NCBI RefSeq assembly: GCF_004803755.1
Contig: NZ_CP032311.1
Location: forward strand, 1,690,501-1,754,500
Length of the DNA stretch: 64,000 bases
Direction: 5' to 3'
Source of the DNA: Pseudomonas sp. DG56-2
Lineage (GTDB): Bacteria > Pseudomonadota > Gammaproteobacteria > Pseudomonadales > Pseudomonadaceae
The notes below the pieces were generated by a model, which saw only the letters and a program-made list of their open reading frames with translations, was not told the origin of the DNA and ran no database searches. Numbering within the stretch: the stretch's first letter is position 1; the number at the start of each line of letters is the position of its first letter. The translations under genes and the position numbers were made by a program. Shown here piece by piece: positions 45,867 to 55,946 of the stretch.

Positions 45867-48800
45867 ATGGCGTTTTTCACCGCAGCCAGCAAAGCCGACT
45901 TCCAGCATCAACTGAAAGCGGCCCTGGCGCAGCACATCAGCGAACAGGCACTGCCACAAGTGGCGTTGTTCGCCGAACAGTTCTTCGGCATCATCTCTCT
46001 TGACGAACTCACCCAGCGTCGCATGTCGGACCTGGCCGGTTGCACCCTCTCTGCCTGGCGTATCATTGAGCGCTTCGACGCTGCCCAGCCGCAGGTTCAC
46101 GTTTACAACCCTGACTACGAACGTCACGGTTGGCAGTCGACCCACACAGCGGTCGAAGTCCTGCACCATGACCTGCCTTTCTTGGTCGACTCGGTACGCA
46201 CCGAGCTCAACCGTCGCGGCTATAGCATCCATACCCTGCAAACCACTGTCCTGAGCACCCGTCGCGGGGCCAAGGGCGAGCTGCTGGAAATTCTTCCCAA
46301 GGGCACTCACGGCGAAGGCGTCTCGCAAGAATCGCTGATGTACCTGGAAATCGACCGCTGCGCCAATGCCGCCGAACTCAATGTGTTGACTCGCGAGTTG
46401 GAACAGGTACTGGCCGAGGTGCGTGTCGCTGTAGCCGATTTCGAACCCATGAAGGCCAAGCTGCGTGATTTGCTGGCGCTGGTCGAGCAGACGGCCTACG
46501 CCCCGGCCCAGGCTGAGAAGGCCGAGGTCAAGGACTTCCTGGAGTGGCTGCTGGGCAATCACTTCACCTTCCTCGGATATGAAGAGTTCGTCGTCCGCGC
46601 TGACGCCCAGGGCGGTCAACTGGTTTATGACGAGCAGTCATTCCTGGGCCTGACCCGCTTGTTGCGCGCCGGTCTCACCGCTGAAGACCTGCGCATCGAA
46701 GATTACGCGGTCAACTACCTTAACGAACCGTTGCTGCTGTCTTTTGCCAAGGCTGCCTACCCAAGCCGCGTACACCGTCCGGCTTACCCCGACTACGTTT
46801 CGATCCGCCAACTGGACGCCGACGGCAAAGTCATCAAGGAATGCCGCTTCATGGGCCTGTACACCTCTTCGGTGTACGGCGAGAGCGTGCGTTCGATCCC
46901 GTATATCCGTGGCAAGGTGGCAGAAGTCGAGCGCCGCTCCGGTTTCGATCCCAAGGCTCACCTGGGCAAGGAGCTGGCTCAGGTGTTGGAGGTGTTGCCG
47001 CGCGACGATCTGTTCCAGACGCCGGTGGATGAGATGTTCACCACCGTGATGTCGATCGTGCAAATCCAGGAACGCAACAAGATTCGCGTGTTCCTGCGCA
47101 AGGATCCGTACGGCCGTTTCTGCTACTGCCTGGCCTACGTCCCGCGGGACATCTACTCCACCGAAGTGCGGCAGAAGATCCAGCAAGTATTGATGGATCG
47201 CTTGAAAGCCAGCGATTGCGAGTTCTGGACCTTCTTCTCGGAGTCGGTGCTGGCGCGGGTGCAACTGATCTTGCGCGTTGATCCGAAAAACCGTATCGAC
47301 ATCGACCCGCAGCAGTTGGAAAACGAAGTGATCCAAGCCTGCCGTTCGTGGCAGGACGACTATGCCAGCCTGACCGTCGAAAGCTTTGGTGAAGCCCAAG
47401 GCACCAACGTCCTGGCTGACTTCCCGAAAGGTTTCCCGGCCGGTTATCGCGAGCGTTTCGCTGCGCATTCGGCTGTGGTCGACATGCAGCACCTGCTGAA
47501 CCTGTCCGAGCGCAAACCGCTGGTGATGAGCTTCTACCAGCCCCTGACCCAGCTCGGTGAGCGCCAGTTGCACTGCAAGCTGTACCACGCCGATACGCCG
47601 CTGGCGCTGTCGGACGTGCTGCCGATCCTGGAAAACCTCGGCTTGCGCGTGCTTGGCGAGTTCCCGTATCACCTGCGCCATGCCAATGGTCGCGAGTTCT
47701 GGATTCACGATTTTGCCTTCACCTACAGCGAAGGCCTGGATCTGGATATTCAGCAGCTCAATGACACCCTGCAGGACGCCTTTGTCCATATTGTCCAAGG
47801 TGATGCCGAAAACGATGCCTTCAACCGCCTGGTGCTGACGGCCGGCCTGCCATGGCGCGATGTGGCACTTCTGCGTGCTTATGCCCGCTACCTCAAGCAG
47901 ATCCGCCTGGGCTTTGACCTCGGGTACATCGCCAGCACCCTGAACAACCACACCGACATCGCGCGCGAGTTGACTCGGCTGTTCAAGACCCGCTTCTACC
48001 TGGCCCGCAAGCTGAGTGGCGACGACCTCGACGACAAGCAACAACGTCTGGAACAGGCCATTCTGTCGGCACTGGATGATGTGCAGGTGCTCAACGAAGA
48101 CCGCATCCTGCGTCGCTACCTGGACCTGATCAAAGCCACCTTGCGTACCAACTTCTACCAGACGGACGCCCAGGGCCAGAACAAGTCGTACTTCAGCTTC
48201 AAATTCAACCCCAAACTGATTCCGGAACTGCCCAAGCCGGTACCCAAGTTCGAAATTTTTGTCTACTCGCCACGGGTGGAAGGTGTGCACCTGCGTTTTG
48301 GCAACGTGGCCCGTGGTGGTCTGCGCTGGTCGGACCGAGAGGAAGACTTCCGCACCGAAGTGCTGGGGCTGGTAAAAGCCCAGCAGGTGAAGAACTCGGT
48401 CATCGTACCGGTCGGCGCCAAAGGTGGCTTCCTGCCACGTCGTCTGCCACTGGGTGGCAGTCGCGACGACATTCAGGCTGAAGGTATCGCCTGCTACCGG
48501 ATCTTCATTTCCGGCTTGCTGGATATCACTGACAACCTCAAGGACGGCGCACTGATTCCGCCGGTCAACGTTGTACGTCACGACGATGACGATCCTTACC
48601 TGGTAGTGGCTGCCGACAAAGGCACCGCGACCTTCTCCGATATCGCCAACGGCATTGCCATCGATTACGGCTTCTGGCTTGGCGATGCATTCGCCTCCGG
48701 TGGTTCTGCAGGTTACGACCACAAGAAAATGGGTATCACCGCCCGTGGTGCCTGGGTAGGCGTGCAGCGCCACTTCCGTGAGCGCGGTATTAACGTCCAG

Positions 48801-50732
48801 GAAGATCCGATCACTGTGGTAGGTGTCGGCGACATGGCCGGTGACGTGTTCGGCAACGGCTTGCTGATGTCCGAGAAGCTGCAGTTGGTGGCCGCCTTCA
48901 ACCACCTGCACATCTTTATCGACCCGAACCCTGAGCCGGCCAGCAGCTTTGCCGAGCGCAAACGTCTGTTCGATCTGCCGCGTTCAGCCTGGAGCGACTA
49001 CGACACCAGCATCATGTCCGAAGGTGGCGGGATCTTCCCGCGTAGTGCGAAAAGCATTGCGATCACCCCGCAAATGAAAGAGCGTTTCGCCATCGAGGCC
49101 GACAAACTGACCCCGACCGAGCTGCTCAATGCCTTGCTCAAGGCACCGGTAGACCTGCTCTGGAACGGCGGTATCGGTACCTACGTCAAGTCCAGTGAAG
49201 AAAGCCACGCCGACGTCGGCGACAAGGCCAACGACGCCCTGCGGGTCGATGGCAACGAGCTGCGCTGCAAGGTAGTGGGCGAGGGCGGCAACCTGGGCAT
49301 GACTCAATTGGGTCGTGTCGAGTTCGGTCTCAATGGTGGCGCCACCAACACCGACTTCATCGACAACGCCGGTGGTGTGGACTGCTCCGACCACGAGGTC
49401 AATATCAAGATTCTGCTCAACGAGGTTGTGCAGGCCGGCGATATGACCGAGAAGCAGCGTAACCAGTTGCTCGGCAGTATGACCGACGAAGTGGCGGGTC
49501 TGGTGCTGGGTAACAACTACAAGCAGACGCAGGCGTTGTCCCTGGCTGCTCGTCGTGCCCGTGAGCGCATTGCCGAATACAAGCGCCTGATGGCTGATCT
49601 GGAAAGTCGTGGCAAGCTGGATCGTGCCATCGAGTTCCTGCCAACCGAGGAGCAACTGGCTGAGCGTCTGGCGGCCAATCAGGGCCTGACCCGTGCCGAG
49701 CTGTCGGTACTGATCTCCTACAGCAAGATCGACCTCAAGGAAGCGCTGCTCAAATCCTTGGTGCCGGATGACGATTATCTGACTCGCGACATGGAAACCG
49801 CGTTCCCGCCGTCGCTGGTGAGCAAATTCGCCGAGGCGATGCGTCGTCATCGTCTCAAGCGTGAAATCGTCAGCACCCAGATCGCCAACGATCTGGTCAA
49901 CAACATGGGCATCACCTTCGTTCAGCGTCTGAAAGAGTCCACCGGCATGAGCCCGGCGAATGTCGCGGGTGCGTACGTGATTGTGCGGGATATCTTCCAC
50001 CTGCCGCATTGGTTCCGTCAGATCGAGGCGCTGGACTATCAAGTGCCTGCTGAAATCCAGTTGACCCTGATGGACGAACTGATGCGTCTTGGGCGTCGGG
50101 CCACCCGTTGGTTCCTGCGTAGCCGTCGCAACGAGCAGGACGCTGGGCGCGACGTAGCACACTTTGGGCCGAAAATCGCAGCCTTGGGTCTTAAGCTCGA
50201 TGAGTTGCTCGAAGGGCCGACCCGTGAGCGTTGGATGACCCGTTACCAGGGCTTCGTCGATGCGGGTGTGCCGGAGTTGCTGGCGCGGATGGTTGCCGGT
50301 ACAACGCACCTGTACACGTTGCTGCCGATTATCGAGGCATCCGATGTTACCGGTCAGGATCCGGTTGAAGTGGCCAAGGCGTTCTTTGCGGTTGGCAGTG
50401 CGCTGGATCTGACCTGGTACTTGCAGGAAATCAGTAACCTGGCGGTGGAGAACAACTGGCAGGCCCTGGCTCGCGAGGCGTTCCGCGATGATATCGACCT
50501 GCAGCAGCGGGCGATCACCATTTCGGTATTGCAGATGGCTGATGCTCCGGAAGATATGGATGCCCGGGTCAATCTGTGGCTGGATCAGCACCGTGTGATG
50601 GTCAATCGCTGGCGTGCCATGCTTGACGAGTTGCGGGCTGCCACGGGGACTGATTACGCCATGTACGCGGTGGCGAACCGCGAACTGGTGGATCTGGCCA
50701 TGAGCGGGCAGGCGGCGGTAGTGCCTTCCTGA
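45867..50732 (+). CDS. gdhB: NAD-specific glutamate dehydrogenase, large (GDH-180) type
   Basis: A 1621-residue catabolic enzyme converting glutamate and NAD to 2-oxoglutarate, ammonia and NADH. The ATG at 45867 (MAFFTAASKADFQ) with GGAG 8 bases upstream gives the length known for P. aeruginosa GdhB. The N-terminal half (to about 700) holds regulatory ACT-like regions. The catalytic core (about 780-1350) has LRFGNVARGGLRWSDR, VPVGAKGGF, the NAD-site VVGVGDMAGDVFGNG and GGIGTYVK. A C-terminal helical part follows. It is a single-gene unit ended by a strong terminator, and it feeds amino acid carbon into the TCA cycle next to the gluconeogenic ppsA. Confidence 0.96.
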   Translation: MAFFTAASKADFQHQLKAALAQHISEQALPQVALFAEQFFGIISLDELTQRRMSDLAGCTLSAWRIIERFDAAQPQVHVYNPDYERHGWQSTHTAVEVLHHDLPFLVDSVRTELNRRGYSIHTLQTTVLSTRRGAKGELLEILPKGTHGEGVSQESLMYLEIDRCANAAELNVLTRELEQVLAEVRVAVADFEPMKAKLRDLLALVEQTAYAPAQAEKAEVKDFLEWLLGNHFTFLGYEEFVVRADAQGGQLVYDEQSFLGLTRLLRAGLTAEDLRIEDYAVNYLNEPLLLSFAKAAYPSRVHRPAYPDYVSIRQLDADGKVIKECRFMGLYTSSVYGESVRSIPYIRGKVAEVERRSGFDPKAHLGKELAQVLEVLPRDDLFQTPVDEMFTTVMSIVQIQERNKIRVFLRKDPYGRFCYCLAYVPRDIYSTEVRQKIQQVLMDRLKASDCEFWTFFSESVLARVQLILRVDPKNRIDIDPQQLENEVIQACRSWQDDYASLTVESFGEAQGTNVLADFPKGFPAGYRERFAAHSAVVDMQHLLNLSERKPLVMSFYQPLTQLGERQLHCKLYHADTPLALSDVLPILENLGLRVLGEFPYHLRHANGREFWIHDFAFTYSEGLDLDIQQLNDTLQDAFVHIVQGDAENDAFNRLVLTAGLPWRDVALLRAYARYLKQIRLGFDLGYIASTLNNHTDIARELTRLFKTRFYLARKLSGDDLDDKQQRLEQAILSALDDVQVLNEDRILRRYLDLIKATLRTNFYQTDAQGQNKSYFSFKFNPKLIPELPKPVPKFEIFVYSPRVEGVHLRFGNVARGGLRWSDREEDFRTEVLGLVKAQQVKNSVIVPVGAKGGFLPRRLPLGGSRDDIQAEGIACYRIFISGLLDITDNLKDGALIPPVNVVRHDDDDPYLVVAADKGTATFSDIANGIAIDYGFWLGDAFASGGSAGYDHKKMGITARGAWVGVQRHFRERGINVQEDPITVVGVGDMAGDVFGNGLLMSEKLQLVAAFNHLHIFIDPNPEPASSFAERKRLFDLPRSAWSDYDTSIMSEGGGIFPRSAKSIAITPQMKERFAIEADKLTPTELLNALLKAPVDLLWNGGIGTYVKSSEESHADVGDKANDALRVDGNELRCKVVGEGGNLGMTQLGRVEFGLNGGATNTDFIDNAGGVDCSDHEVNIKILLNEVVQAGDMTEKQRNQLLGSMTDEVAGLVLGNNYKQTQALSLAARRARERIAEYKRLMADLESRGKLDRAIEFLPTEEQLAERLAANQGLTRAELSVLISYSKIDLKEALLKSLVPDDDYLTRDMETAFPPSLVSKFAEAMRRHRLKREIVSTQIANDLVNNMGITFVQRLKESTGMSPANVAGAYVIVRDIFHLPHWFRQIEALDYQVPAEIQLTLMDELMRLGRRATRWFLRSRRNEQDAGRDVAHFGPKIAALGLKLDELLEGPTRERWMTRYQGFVDAGVPELLARMVAGTTHLYTLLPIIEASDVTGQDPVEVAKAFFAVGSALDLTWYLQEISNLAVENNWQALAREAFRDDIDLQQRAITISVLQMADAPEDMDARVNLWLDQHRVMVNRWRAMLDELRAATGTDYAMYAVANRELVDLAMSGQAAVVPS

Positions 50733-50750
50733 CGTTGCGCTGAAATGAAG

Positions 50751-50779
50751 AAGCCCCGGCATTTGTCGGGGCTTTTTTT
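50751..50779 (+). terminator. Intrinsic terminator of gdhB
   Basis: AAGCCCCG and CGGGGCTT form an 8-bp stem with an 8-base loop, followed by a T-run. It starts 18 bases after the gdhB stop. Confidence 0.9.
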
Positions 50780-50865
50780 GTTTGATGGTTTTGCGATTTG
50801 TTTGGGGGTGGCTCCAGTAGCGCCACGGCATCAAATGGATATGCCCATCGCCACGTGTGCCACCC

Positions 50866-51684
50866 TTACTTGAACCGCCGCTCCACACCTTTCTCGACCA
50901 GAATCTTCGCCGCAATCTCTTCAACCGAAAAATGCGTAGAGTTGATGTTCGGAATGTTTTCGCGGCGGAACAGATTCTCCACCTCACGCACCTCGAACTC
51001 GCACTGGGCGAAGCTGGCATAGCGACTGTTAGGTTTGCGCTCATGACGAATGGCGGTCAACCGGTCCGGGTCGATGGTCAGGCCGAACAGTTTGTGCTGA
51101 TGGTTTTTCAAGGCCTGGGGCAGTTGCAGGCGCTCCATGTCGTCCTCGGTCAACGGATAGTTGGCCGCACGGATGCCAAATTGCATGGCCATGTACAGGC
51201 AAGTCGGCGTTTTGCCGCAGCGCGAAACCCCTACCAGGATCAAGTCCGCCTTGTCGTAGTAATGCGTTCGGGCGCCATCGTCGTTGTCCAGCGCGAAGTT
51301 GACCGCCTCGATACGCTCCATGTAGTTGGAGTTGCCGCCAATGGAGTGCGACTTGCCCACCGAGTAGGAAGAATGCGCTGTCAACTCCTGCTCCAGCGGG
51401 GCCAGGAAGGTCGAGAAGATATCGATCATGAAGCCATTTGAGGTCGCCAGGACCTCACGGATATCCTGATTGACGATCGTGTCGAAGATGATCGGCCGAA
51501 CACCATCCTTTTCTGCGGCGCTGTTGATTTGTTGTACCATCACCCGCGCTTTTTCCACGCTGTCGATGTACGGGCGTGTGAATTTATTGAACGGAATGGT
51601 ATCGAATTGCGCGAGAAGACTTTGTCCCAGCGTCTCGGCAGTAATGCCGGTGCCATCGGAGATAAAGAAAGCAGATCGTTTCAT
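50866..51684 (-). CDS. ppsR: PEP synthase regulatory protein (bifunctional kinase/pyrophosphorylase, DUF299)
   Basis: A 272-residue protein that phosphorylates and dephosphorylates PEP synthase, turning it off with ADP and on with phosphate. The ATG at 51684 starts [20 protein letters not shown]. The P-loop-like [10 protein letters not shown] is at 152-161. Length and motifs match the family. It is divergent from ppsA, its target, across a 176-bp gap with a palindromic operator-like site. Confidence 0.94.
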   Translation of the reverse strand: MKRSAFFISDGTGITAETLGQSLLAQFDTIPFNKFTRPYIDSVEKARVMVQQINSAAEKDGVRPIIFDTIVNQDIREVLATSNGFMIDIFSTFLAPLEQELTAHSSYSVGKSHSIGGNSNYMERIEAVNFALDNDDGARTHYYDKADLILVGVSRCGKTPTCLYMAMQFGIRAANYPLTEDDMERLQLPQALKNHQHKLFGLTIDPDRLTAIRHERKPNSRYASFAQCEFEVREVENLFRRENIPNINSTHFSVEEIAAKILVEKGVERRFK

Positions 51685-51698
51685 TTGCGCCTTGGGCC

Positions 51699-51745
51699 TT
51701 AAGCTGATGACAATTCTTGGATATGATAGGTTCGGTTTACCGAAC
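51699..51745 (+). promoter_or_regulatory. ppsA promoter with overlapping 16-bp palindrome
   Basis: TTAAGC (51699-51704), 17 bases, and TATGAT (51722-51727) preceded by TGGA make an extended -10 promoter. GTTCGG-TTTA-CCGAAC (51730-51745) sits over the predicted start point. Another GTTCGG follows at 51751-51756, exactly 21 bases (two helical turns) from the first half-site. This is a classic repressor placement. Confidence 0.55.
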
Positions 51746-51860
51746 ATCGCGTTCGGCATTCTCACTTATTTTCCAGGTCCAGGCCACAAGCGCCCAGTCA
51801 AGCCAGAGTAGGCAGGCGGGCGACCTGAGCTTTTCCAACACAGTTAGTGGAGAGATCACC

Positions 51861-54236
51861 TTGGTAGAGTACGTAGTTTCCCTCGATAAGCTCGGCGTCC
51901 ATGATGTGGAGCACGTGGGGGGCAAGAACGCATCCCTCGGCGAGATGATCAGTAACCTCGCGGGCGCCGGTGTATCGGTCCCCGGCGGCTTTGCCACTAC
52001 GGCTCAGGCGTACCGTGATTTTCTCGAGCAGAGTGGGCTCAATGCACAGATTCACGCCGCGCTCGATGCGCTGGACGTCGATGACGTCAACGCCCTGGCC
52101 AGAACCGGTGCCCAGATCCGCCAGTGGATCATGGAAGCCGAGTTTCCCGAGCGTCTGAACGAAGAAATTCGCAGCGCGTTTGCCCAGATGTCCCAGGGCA
52201 ACCCGAACATGGCTGTGGCCGTACGTTCCTCGGCTACCGCCGAAGACTTGCCAGACGCCTCGTTCGCCGGCCAACAGGAAACGTTCCTGAACATCCGAGG
52301 CGTCGAGAACGTCATCCGCGCTGCCAAGGAAGTATTTGCTTCTCTGTTCAACGACCGCGCCATTTCCTACCGTGTTCACCAGGGCTTCGATCACAAGCTG
52401 GTAGCGCTGTCGGCGGGTGTGCAGCGCATGGTGCGTTCGGAAACCGGAACTGCCGGGGTCATGTTCACCCTCGACACCGAGTCGGGCTTCCGTGACGTGG
52501 TCTTCATCACTGGCGCCTACGGCTTGGGCGAAACCGTGGTGCAAGGCGCGGTAAACCCGGACGAATTCTACGTCCACAAGGGCACGCTGGAGGCTGGCCG
52601 TCCCGCTATCCTGCGCCGTAACCTGGGCAGCAAGGCCATCAAGATGGTCTATGGCGAAGAAGCCAAGGCTGGCCGCTCGGTCAAGACCGTTGATGTCGAC
52701 AAGGCCGACCGTACCCGTTTCTGCCTGAGCGACGCTGAAGTCAGCGAACTGGCCAAGCAGGCGATGATCATCGAGAAACATTACCAGTGCCCAATGGACA
52801 TCGAGTGGGCCAAAGACGGTGATGACGGCAAGCTGTACATCGTTCAGGCGCGTCCTGAAACCGTGAAGAGCCGCGCCCAAGCCAACGTCATGGAGCGCTA
52901 TCTGCTCAAGGAAACCGGCACAGTGCTGGTTGAAGGTCGTGCCATTGGCCAGCGTATCGGCGCCGGCAAGGTCCGTATCATCAAGGACGTCTCGGAGATG
53001 GATAAGGTCCAGCCAGGCGACGTGCTGGTCTCGGACATGACTGACCCGGACTGGGAGCCGGTAATGAAGCGCGCCAGCGCCATCGTTACCAACCGTGGCG
53101 GCCGTACCTGCCACGCTGCGATCATTGCCCGTGAACTGGGTATTCCGGCTGTAGTGGGTTGTGGTAATGCCACCCAACTGCTGCAGGAAGGCCAGGGCGT
53201 GACCGTATCCTGCGCCGAAGGCGACACCGGTTTCATCTTCGAGGGCGAACTGGGCTTCGACGTTCGCAAGAACTCGGTCGATGCCATGCCTGATCTGCCC
53301 TTCAAGATCATGATGAACGTCGGCAACCCGGACCGCGCGTTCGATTTTGCCCAGTTGCCTAACGCCGGTGTCGGCCTGGCGCGCCTGGAGTTCATCATCA
53401 ACCGCATGATCGGCGTGCACCCCAAGGCGCTGCTGAACTACGCCGGCCTGCCGCCAGAATTGAAGGAAAGCGTCGACAAGCGCATTGCCGGCTACAACGA
53501 TCCAGTTGGCTTCTATGTCGAGAAACTCGTCGAGGGCATCAGCACCCTGGCTGCAGCGTTCTGGCCGAAGAAGGTCATCGTGCGTCTGTCGGACTTCAAG
53601 TCCAACGAATACGCCAACCTGATCGGCGGTAAACTCTACGAGCCGGAAGAAGAAAACCCGATGCTGGGCTTCCGTGGTGCCTCGCGCTACATCAGCGAAA
53701 CCTTCCGTGACTGCTTCGAACTCGAGTGCCGTGCACTCAAGCGCGTGCGCAACGAAATGGGCCTGACCAACGTCGAGATCATGGTGCCGTTCGTGCGTAC
53801 CCTGGGCGAAGCCAGCCAAGTCGTCGACTTGCTTGCTGAAAATGGCCTGGCCCGTGGCGACAACGGCTTGCGCGTGATCATGATGTGCGAGCTGCCGTCC
53901 AATGCCATTCTCGCCGAAGAGTTCCTTGAGTACTTCGACGGCTTCTCCATCGGCTCCAACGACCTGACTCAGCTGACCCTGGGCCTGGACCGTGACTCAG
54001 GCATCATCGCTCACCTGTTCGACGAGCGTAATCCTGCGGTGAAGAAGCTGCTGGCCAACGCCATTCAAGCCTGTAACAAGGCGGGCAAGTACATTGGTAT
54101 TTGCGGCCAGGGCCCATCCGACCATCCGGATCTGGCCAAGTGGCTGATGGAACAGGGCATCGAGAGCGTTTCGCTCAACCCGGACTCGGTACTTGAGACC
54201 TGGTTCTTCCTGGCTGAAGGTCAGGCAGCGAACTGA
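51861..54236 (+). CDS. ppsA: Phosphoenolpyruvate synthase
   Basis: A 791-residue enzyme making PEP from pyruvate and ATP for gluconeogenesis. The start is TTG at 51861 with GGAGAG 6 bases upstream, giving the (M)[12 protein letters not shown] terminus known in Pseudomonas; longer frames into the promoter were rejected. The ATP-grasp domain occupies about 1-340, the phosphohistidine domain has GGRTCHAAI with His418, and the PEP/pyruvate barrel ends with Cys748 in [11 protein letters not shown]. The divergent ppsR controls it by phosphorylation. A hairpin follows the stop. Confidence 0.96.
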   Translation: MVEYVVSLDKLGVHDVEHVGGKNASLGEMISNLAGAGVSVPGGFATTAQAYRDFLEQSGLNAQIHAALDALDVDDVNALARTGAQIRQWIMEAEFPERLNEEIRSAFAQMSQGNPNMAVAVRSSATAEDLPDASFAGQQETFLNIRGVENVIRAAKEVFASLFNDRAISYRVHQGFDHKLVALSAGVQRMVRSETGTAGVMFTLDTESGFRDVVFITGAYGLGETVVQGAVNPDEFYVHKGTLEAGRPAILRRNLGSKAIKMVYGEEAKAGRSVKTVDVDKADRTRFCLSDAEVSELAKQAMIIEKHYQCPMDIEWAKDGDDGKLYIVQARPETVKSRAQANVMERYLLKETGTVLVEGRAIGQRIGAGKVRIIKDVSEMDKVQPGDVLVSDMTDPDWEPVMKRASAIVTNRGGRTCHAAIIARELGIPAVVGCGNATQLLQEGQGVTVSCAEGDTGFIFEGELGFDVRKNSVDAMPDLPFKIMMNVGNPDRAFDFAQLPNAGVGLARLEFIINRMIGVHPKALLNYAGLPPELKESVDKRIAGYNDPVGFYVEKLVEGISTLAAAFWPKKVIVRLSDFKSNEYANLIGGKLYEPEEENPMLGFRGASRYISETFRDCFELECRALKRVRNEMGLTNVEIMVPFVRTLGEASQVVDLLAENGLARGDNGLRVIMMCELPSNAILAEEFLEYFDGFSIGSNDLTQLTLGLDRDSGIIAHLFDERNPAVKKLLANAIQACNKAGKYIGICGQGPSDHPDLAKWLMEQGIESVSLNPDSVLETWFFLAEGQAAN

Positions 54237-54249
54237 TGTGCTGAACCGG

Positions 54250-54281
54250 AACCTTCACCTGGCCGGAGGTCGGTGAAGGTT
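54250..54281 (+). terminator. Hairpin after ppsA
   Basis: AACCTTCACC and GGTGAAGGTT form a perfect 10-bp stem; the 12-base loop can pair further (GGCC/GGTC). Only TT follows, so it is a terminator of moderate strength or an mRNA-end stabiliser. Confidence 0.6.
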
Positions 54282-54342
54282 TCGACCGTATTCCAGGGCG
54301 TGTTCCAGTGATGGTTCCCGCCCTTTTTCGTGCAAGAAACCT

Positions 54343-55341
54343 ATGCAAAGCAGCAGTACTCTTTTTCCCGTGGCCTTGCTAAGTGCCGAGCGACGGGGTG
54401 ATCTGAGCGAAGACGTCTACCGGATCAAGGCCGGTAACAGCCCCGATCGCACCGTTGAACTGGCGGTCACCCGTCTTGGACTGTCGGATCAGCCCGAAGT
54501 ACGTGGTGTGCCAGTCATTCTGCTGCATGGCAGTTTTTCCAACCGACGATTTTGGTATTCGCCGCGAGGCATCGGCCTAGGCGCCTATTTGGCGCGCGCC
54601 GGTTTCGATGTCTGGATTCCGGAAATGCGCGGTCATGGCCTGTCGCTGCGCAATCGCAACTATCGCCATAATCGCGTCGCCGACTATGCCCACTATGACT
54701 TGCCAGCAATCGCTGCCTTTGTCAGTGAGCAGTGCGGTCGTGCTGCGCACTGGGTCGGCCATTCATTGGGTGGCACTACTCTGGCCGCTGCTCTGGGTGG
54801 CAAGTATCTGGGGGCCGAGCAAGTGGCGAGTGCCGCGTTTTTTGGCACGCAGGTCAGCCGTACCTACTGGCCGTTGAAATTTCCGCCAGTGGAGTGGGGC
54901 GGGCGTCTGCTGCTCAAGCGCTTTGCGCAAATTTCCGGTTCAAGGCTCAAGCGCGGGCCGGAGGACGAGCCTATTGGTCTAGCGCTGGAAAGCATGCGCT
55001 GGTTTGGCCTGTTCGGACGCTTTGGCGAAAAAGACAATGACTGGTGGGCCGGCCTTGCCGAGATAGACGTGCCTGCGCTGGTTGTCGCCGCTGCCGGTGA
55101 TTATCAGGACCCGGTGTGGGCGTGCCGCAAGTTGTTCGAGCAGTTGGGTTGCGAACACAAGCAGTTTGTCCGTCTGGGGCGTGAGGAAGGCTTCGACAAT
55201 TTTGGTCACGTCGATATGCTGGTCAGCAAGCCGGCCCAGGTGCAAGTCTGGCCGCTGGTTCAGCGCTGGCTGCACAATCCGCTATCGCCCGTGCTCGAAG
55301 AAGGCGTACCAAGCGTTTCGCCTGCGCCTGGTTATCGTTAA
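54343..55341 (+). CDS. Alpha/beta hydrolase
   Basis: A 332-residue soluble hydrolase. The oxyanion-loop HGSFSNRRFW is near 62-71, the nucleophile Ser141 is in GHSLGG, and the late His is in FGHVDML. A helical lid occupies about 160-230. It could be an esterase or lipase-like enzyme; homologous proteins next to ppsA and rraA in P. aeruginosa are annotated as esterases. No signal peptide. The start ATG at 54343 has a weak RBS. The substrate is unknown. Confidence 0.85.
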   Translation: MQSSSTLFPVALLSAERRGDLSEDVYRIKAGNSPDRTVELAVTRLGLSDQPEVRGVPVILLHGSFSNRRFWYSPRGIGLGAYLARAGFDVWIPEMRGHGLSLRNRNYRHNRVADYAHYDLPAIAAFVSEQCGRAAHWVGHSLGGTTLAAALGGKYLGAEQVASAAFFGTQVSRTYWPLKFPPVEWGGRLLLKRFAQISGSRLKRGPEDEPIGLALESMRWFGLFGRFGEKDNDWWAGLAEIDVPALVVAAAGDYQDPVWACRKLFEQLGCEHKQFVRLGREEGFDNFGHVDMLVSKPAQVQVWPLVQRWLHNPLSPVLEEGVPSVSPAPGYR

Positions 55342-55430
55342 GATGACTAAAGCCGCATCGCTGCACCTCGTCTCATCAATGACACTGTGACATCTATATC
55401 CATTGTCTTGGCAACCGACAGGAGTTACCC

Positions 55431-55919
55431 ATGCATTACCTAACGCCCGATTTGTGCGACGCCTACCCGGAACTGGTACAGGTGCTGGAGCCGATGTTCA
55501 GCAACTTCGGTGGTCGTGACTCCTTTGGTGGACAAATCGTTACCATCAAATGCTTCGAGGACAACTCTCTGGTCAAAGAGCAGGTTGACCATGATGGCAA
55601 GGGCAAGGTGCTGGTCGTAGACGGCGGTGGATCGCTGCGTCGGGCGCTGCTGGGCGACATGCTCGCGGAAAAGGCGGCAAAGAACGGCTGGGAAGGTTTG
55701 GTGATCTACGGTTGCATTCGTGACGTGGATGTCATCGCCCAGACCGATGTCGGCGTGCAGGCCCTGGCCAGCCATCCAATGAAAACCGACAAGCGCGGCA
55801 TTGGTGACCTCAATGTCGTAGTGAGCTTTGCGGGGGTGACGTTCCGTCCGGGCGAGTACATCTACGCTGACAACAATGGCGTTATCGTGTCGCCAAGCCC
55901 GTTGAAAATGCCGGAATAA
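55431..55919 (+). CDS. rraA: RraA family protein: RNase E regulator and/or 4-hydroxy-4-methyl-2-oxoglutarate aldolase
   Basis: A 162-residue protein with the RraA core: [15 protein letters not shown] near 31-45, [21 protein letters not shown] and a [13 protein letters not shown] end. E. coli RraA binds and slows RNase E; similar folds with the G..R..D metal site act as class II aldolases/oxaloacetate decarboxylases. The GDxLAxxA and R-D positions needed for the aldolase are present here ([12 protein letters not shown]), so enzymatic activity is possible. AGGAG precedes the ATG. Confidence 0.88.
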   Translation: MHYLTPDLCDAYPELVQVLEPMFSNFGGRDSFGGQIVTIKCFEDNSLVKEQVDHDGKGKVLVVDGGGSLRRALLGDMLAEKAAKNGWEGLVIYGCIRDVDVIAQTDVGVQALASHPMKTDKRGIGDLNVVVSFAGVTFRPGEYIYADNNGVIVSPSPLKMPE

Positions 55920-55946
55920 ACGCTGGAACCGCTAAGTGGAGCAGTA

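Noticed and set aside
46638..48911. 757-codon open frame antisense to gdhB
   Set aside because: GC-rich third positions in gdhB remove stops on the opposite strand. The translation has no domain and gdhB is intact over this region.
48984..51044. 686-codon open frame antisense to the gdhB end
   Set aside because: Same effect; it also crosses the gdhB terminator and overlaps ppsR, which is not plausible for a real gene.
51798..53819. 673-codon open frame antisense to ppsA
   Set aside because: Mirror of ppsA; no ribosome site or domain.
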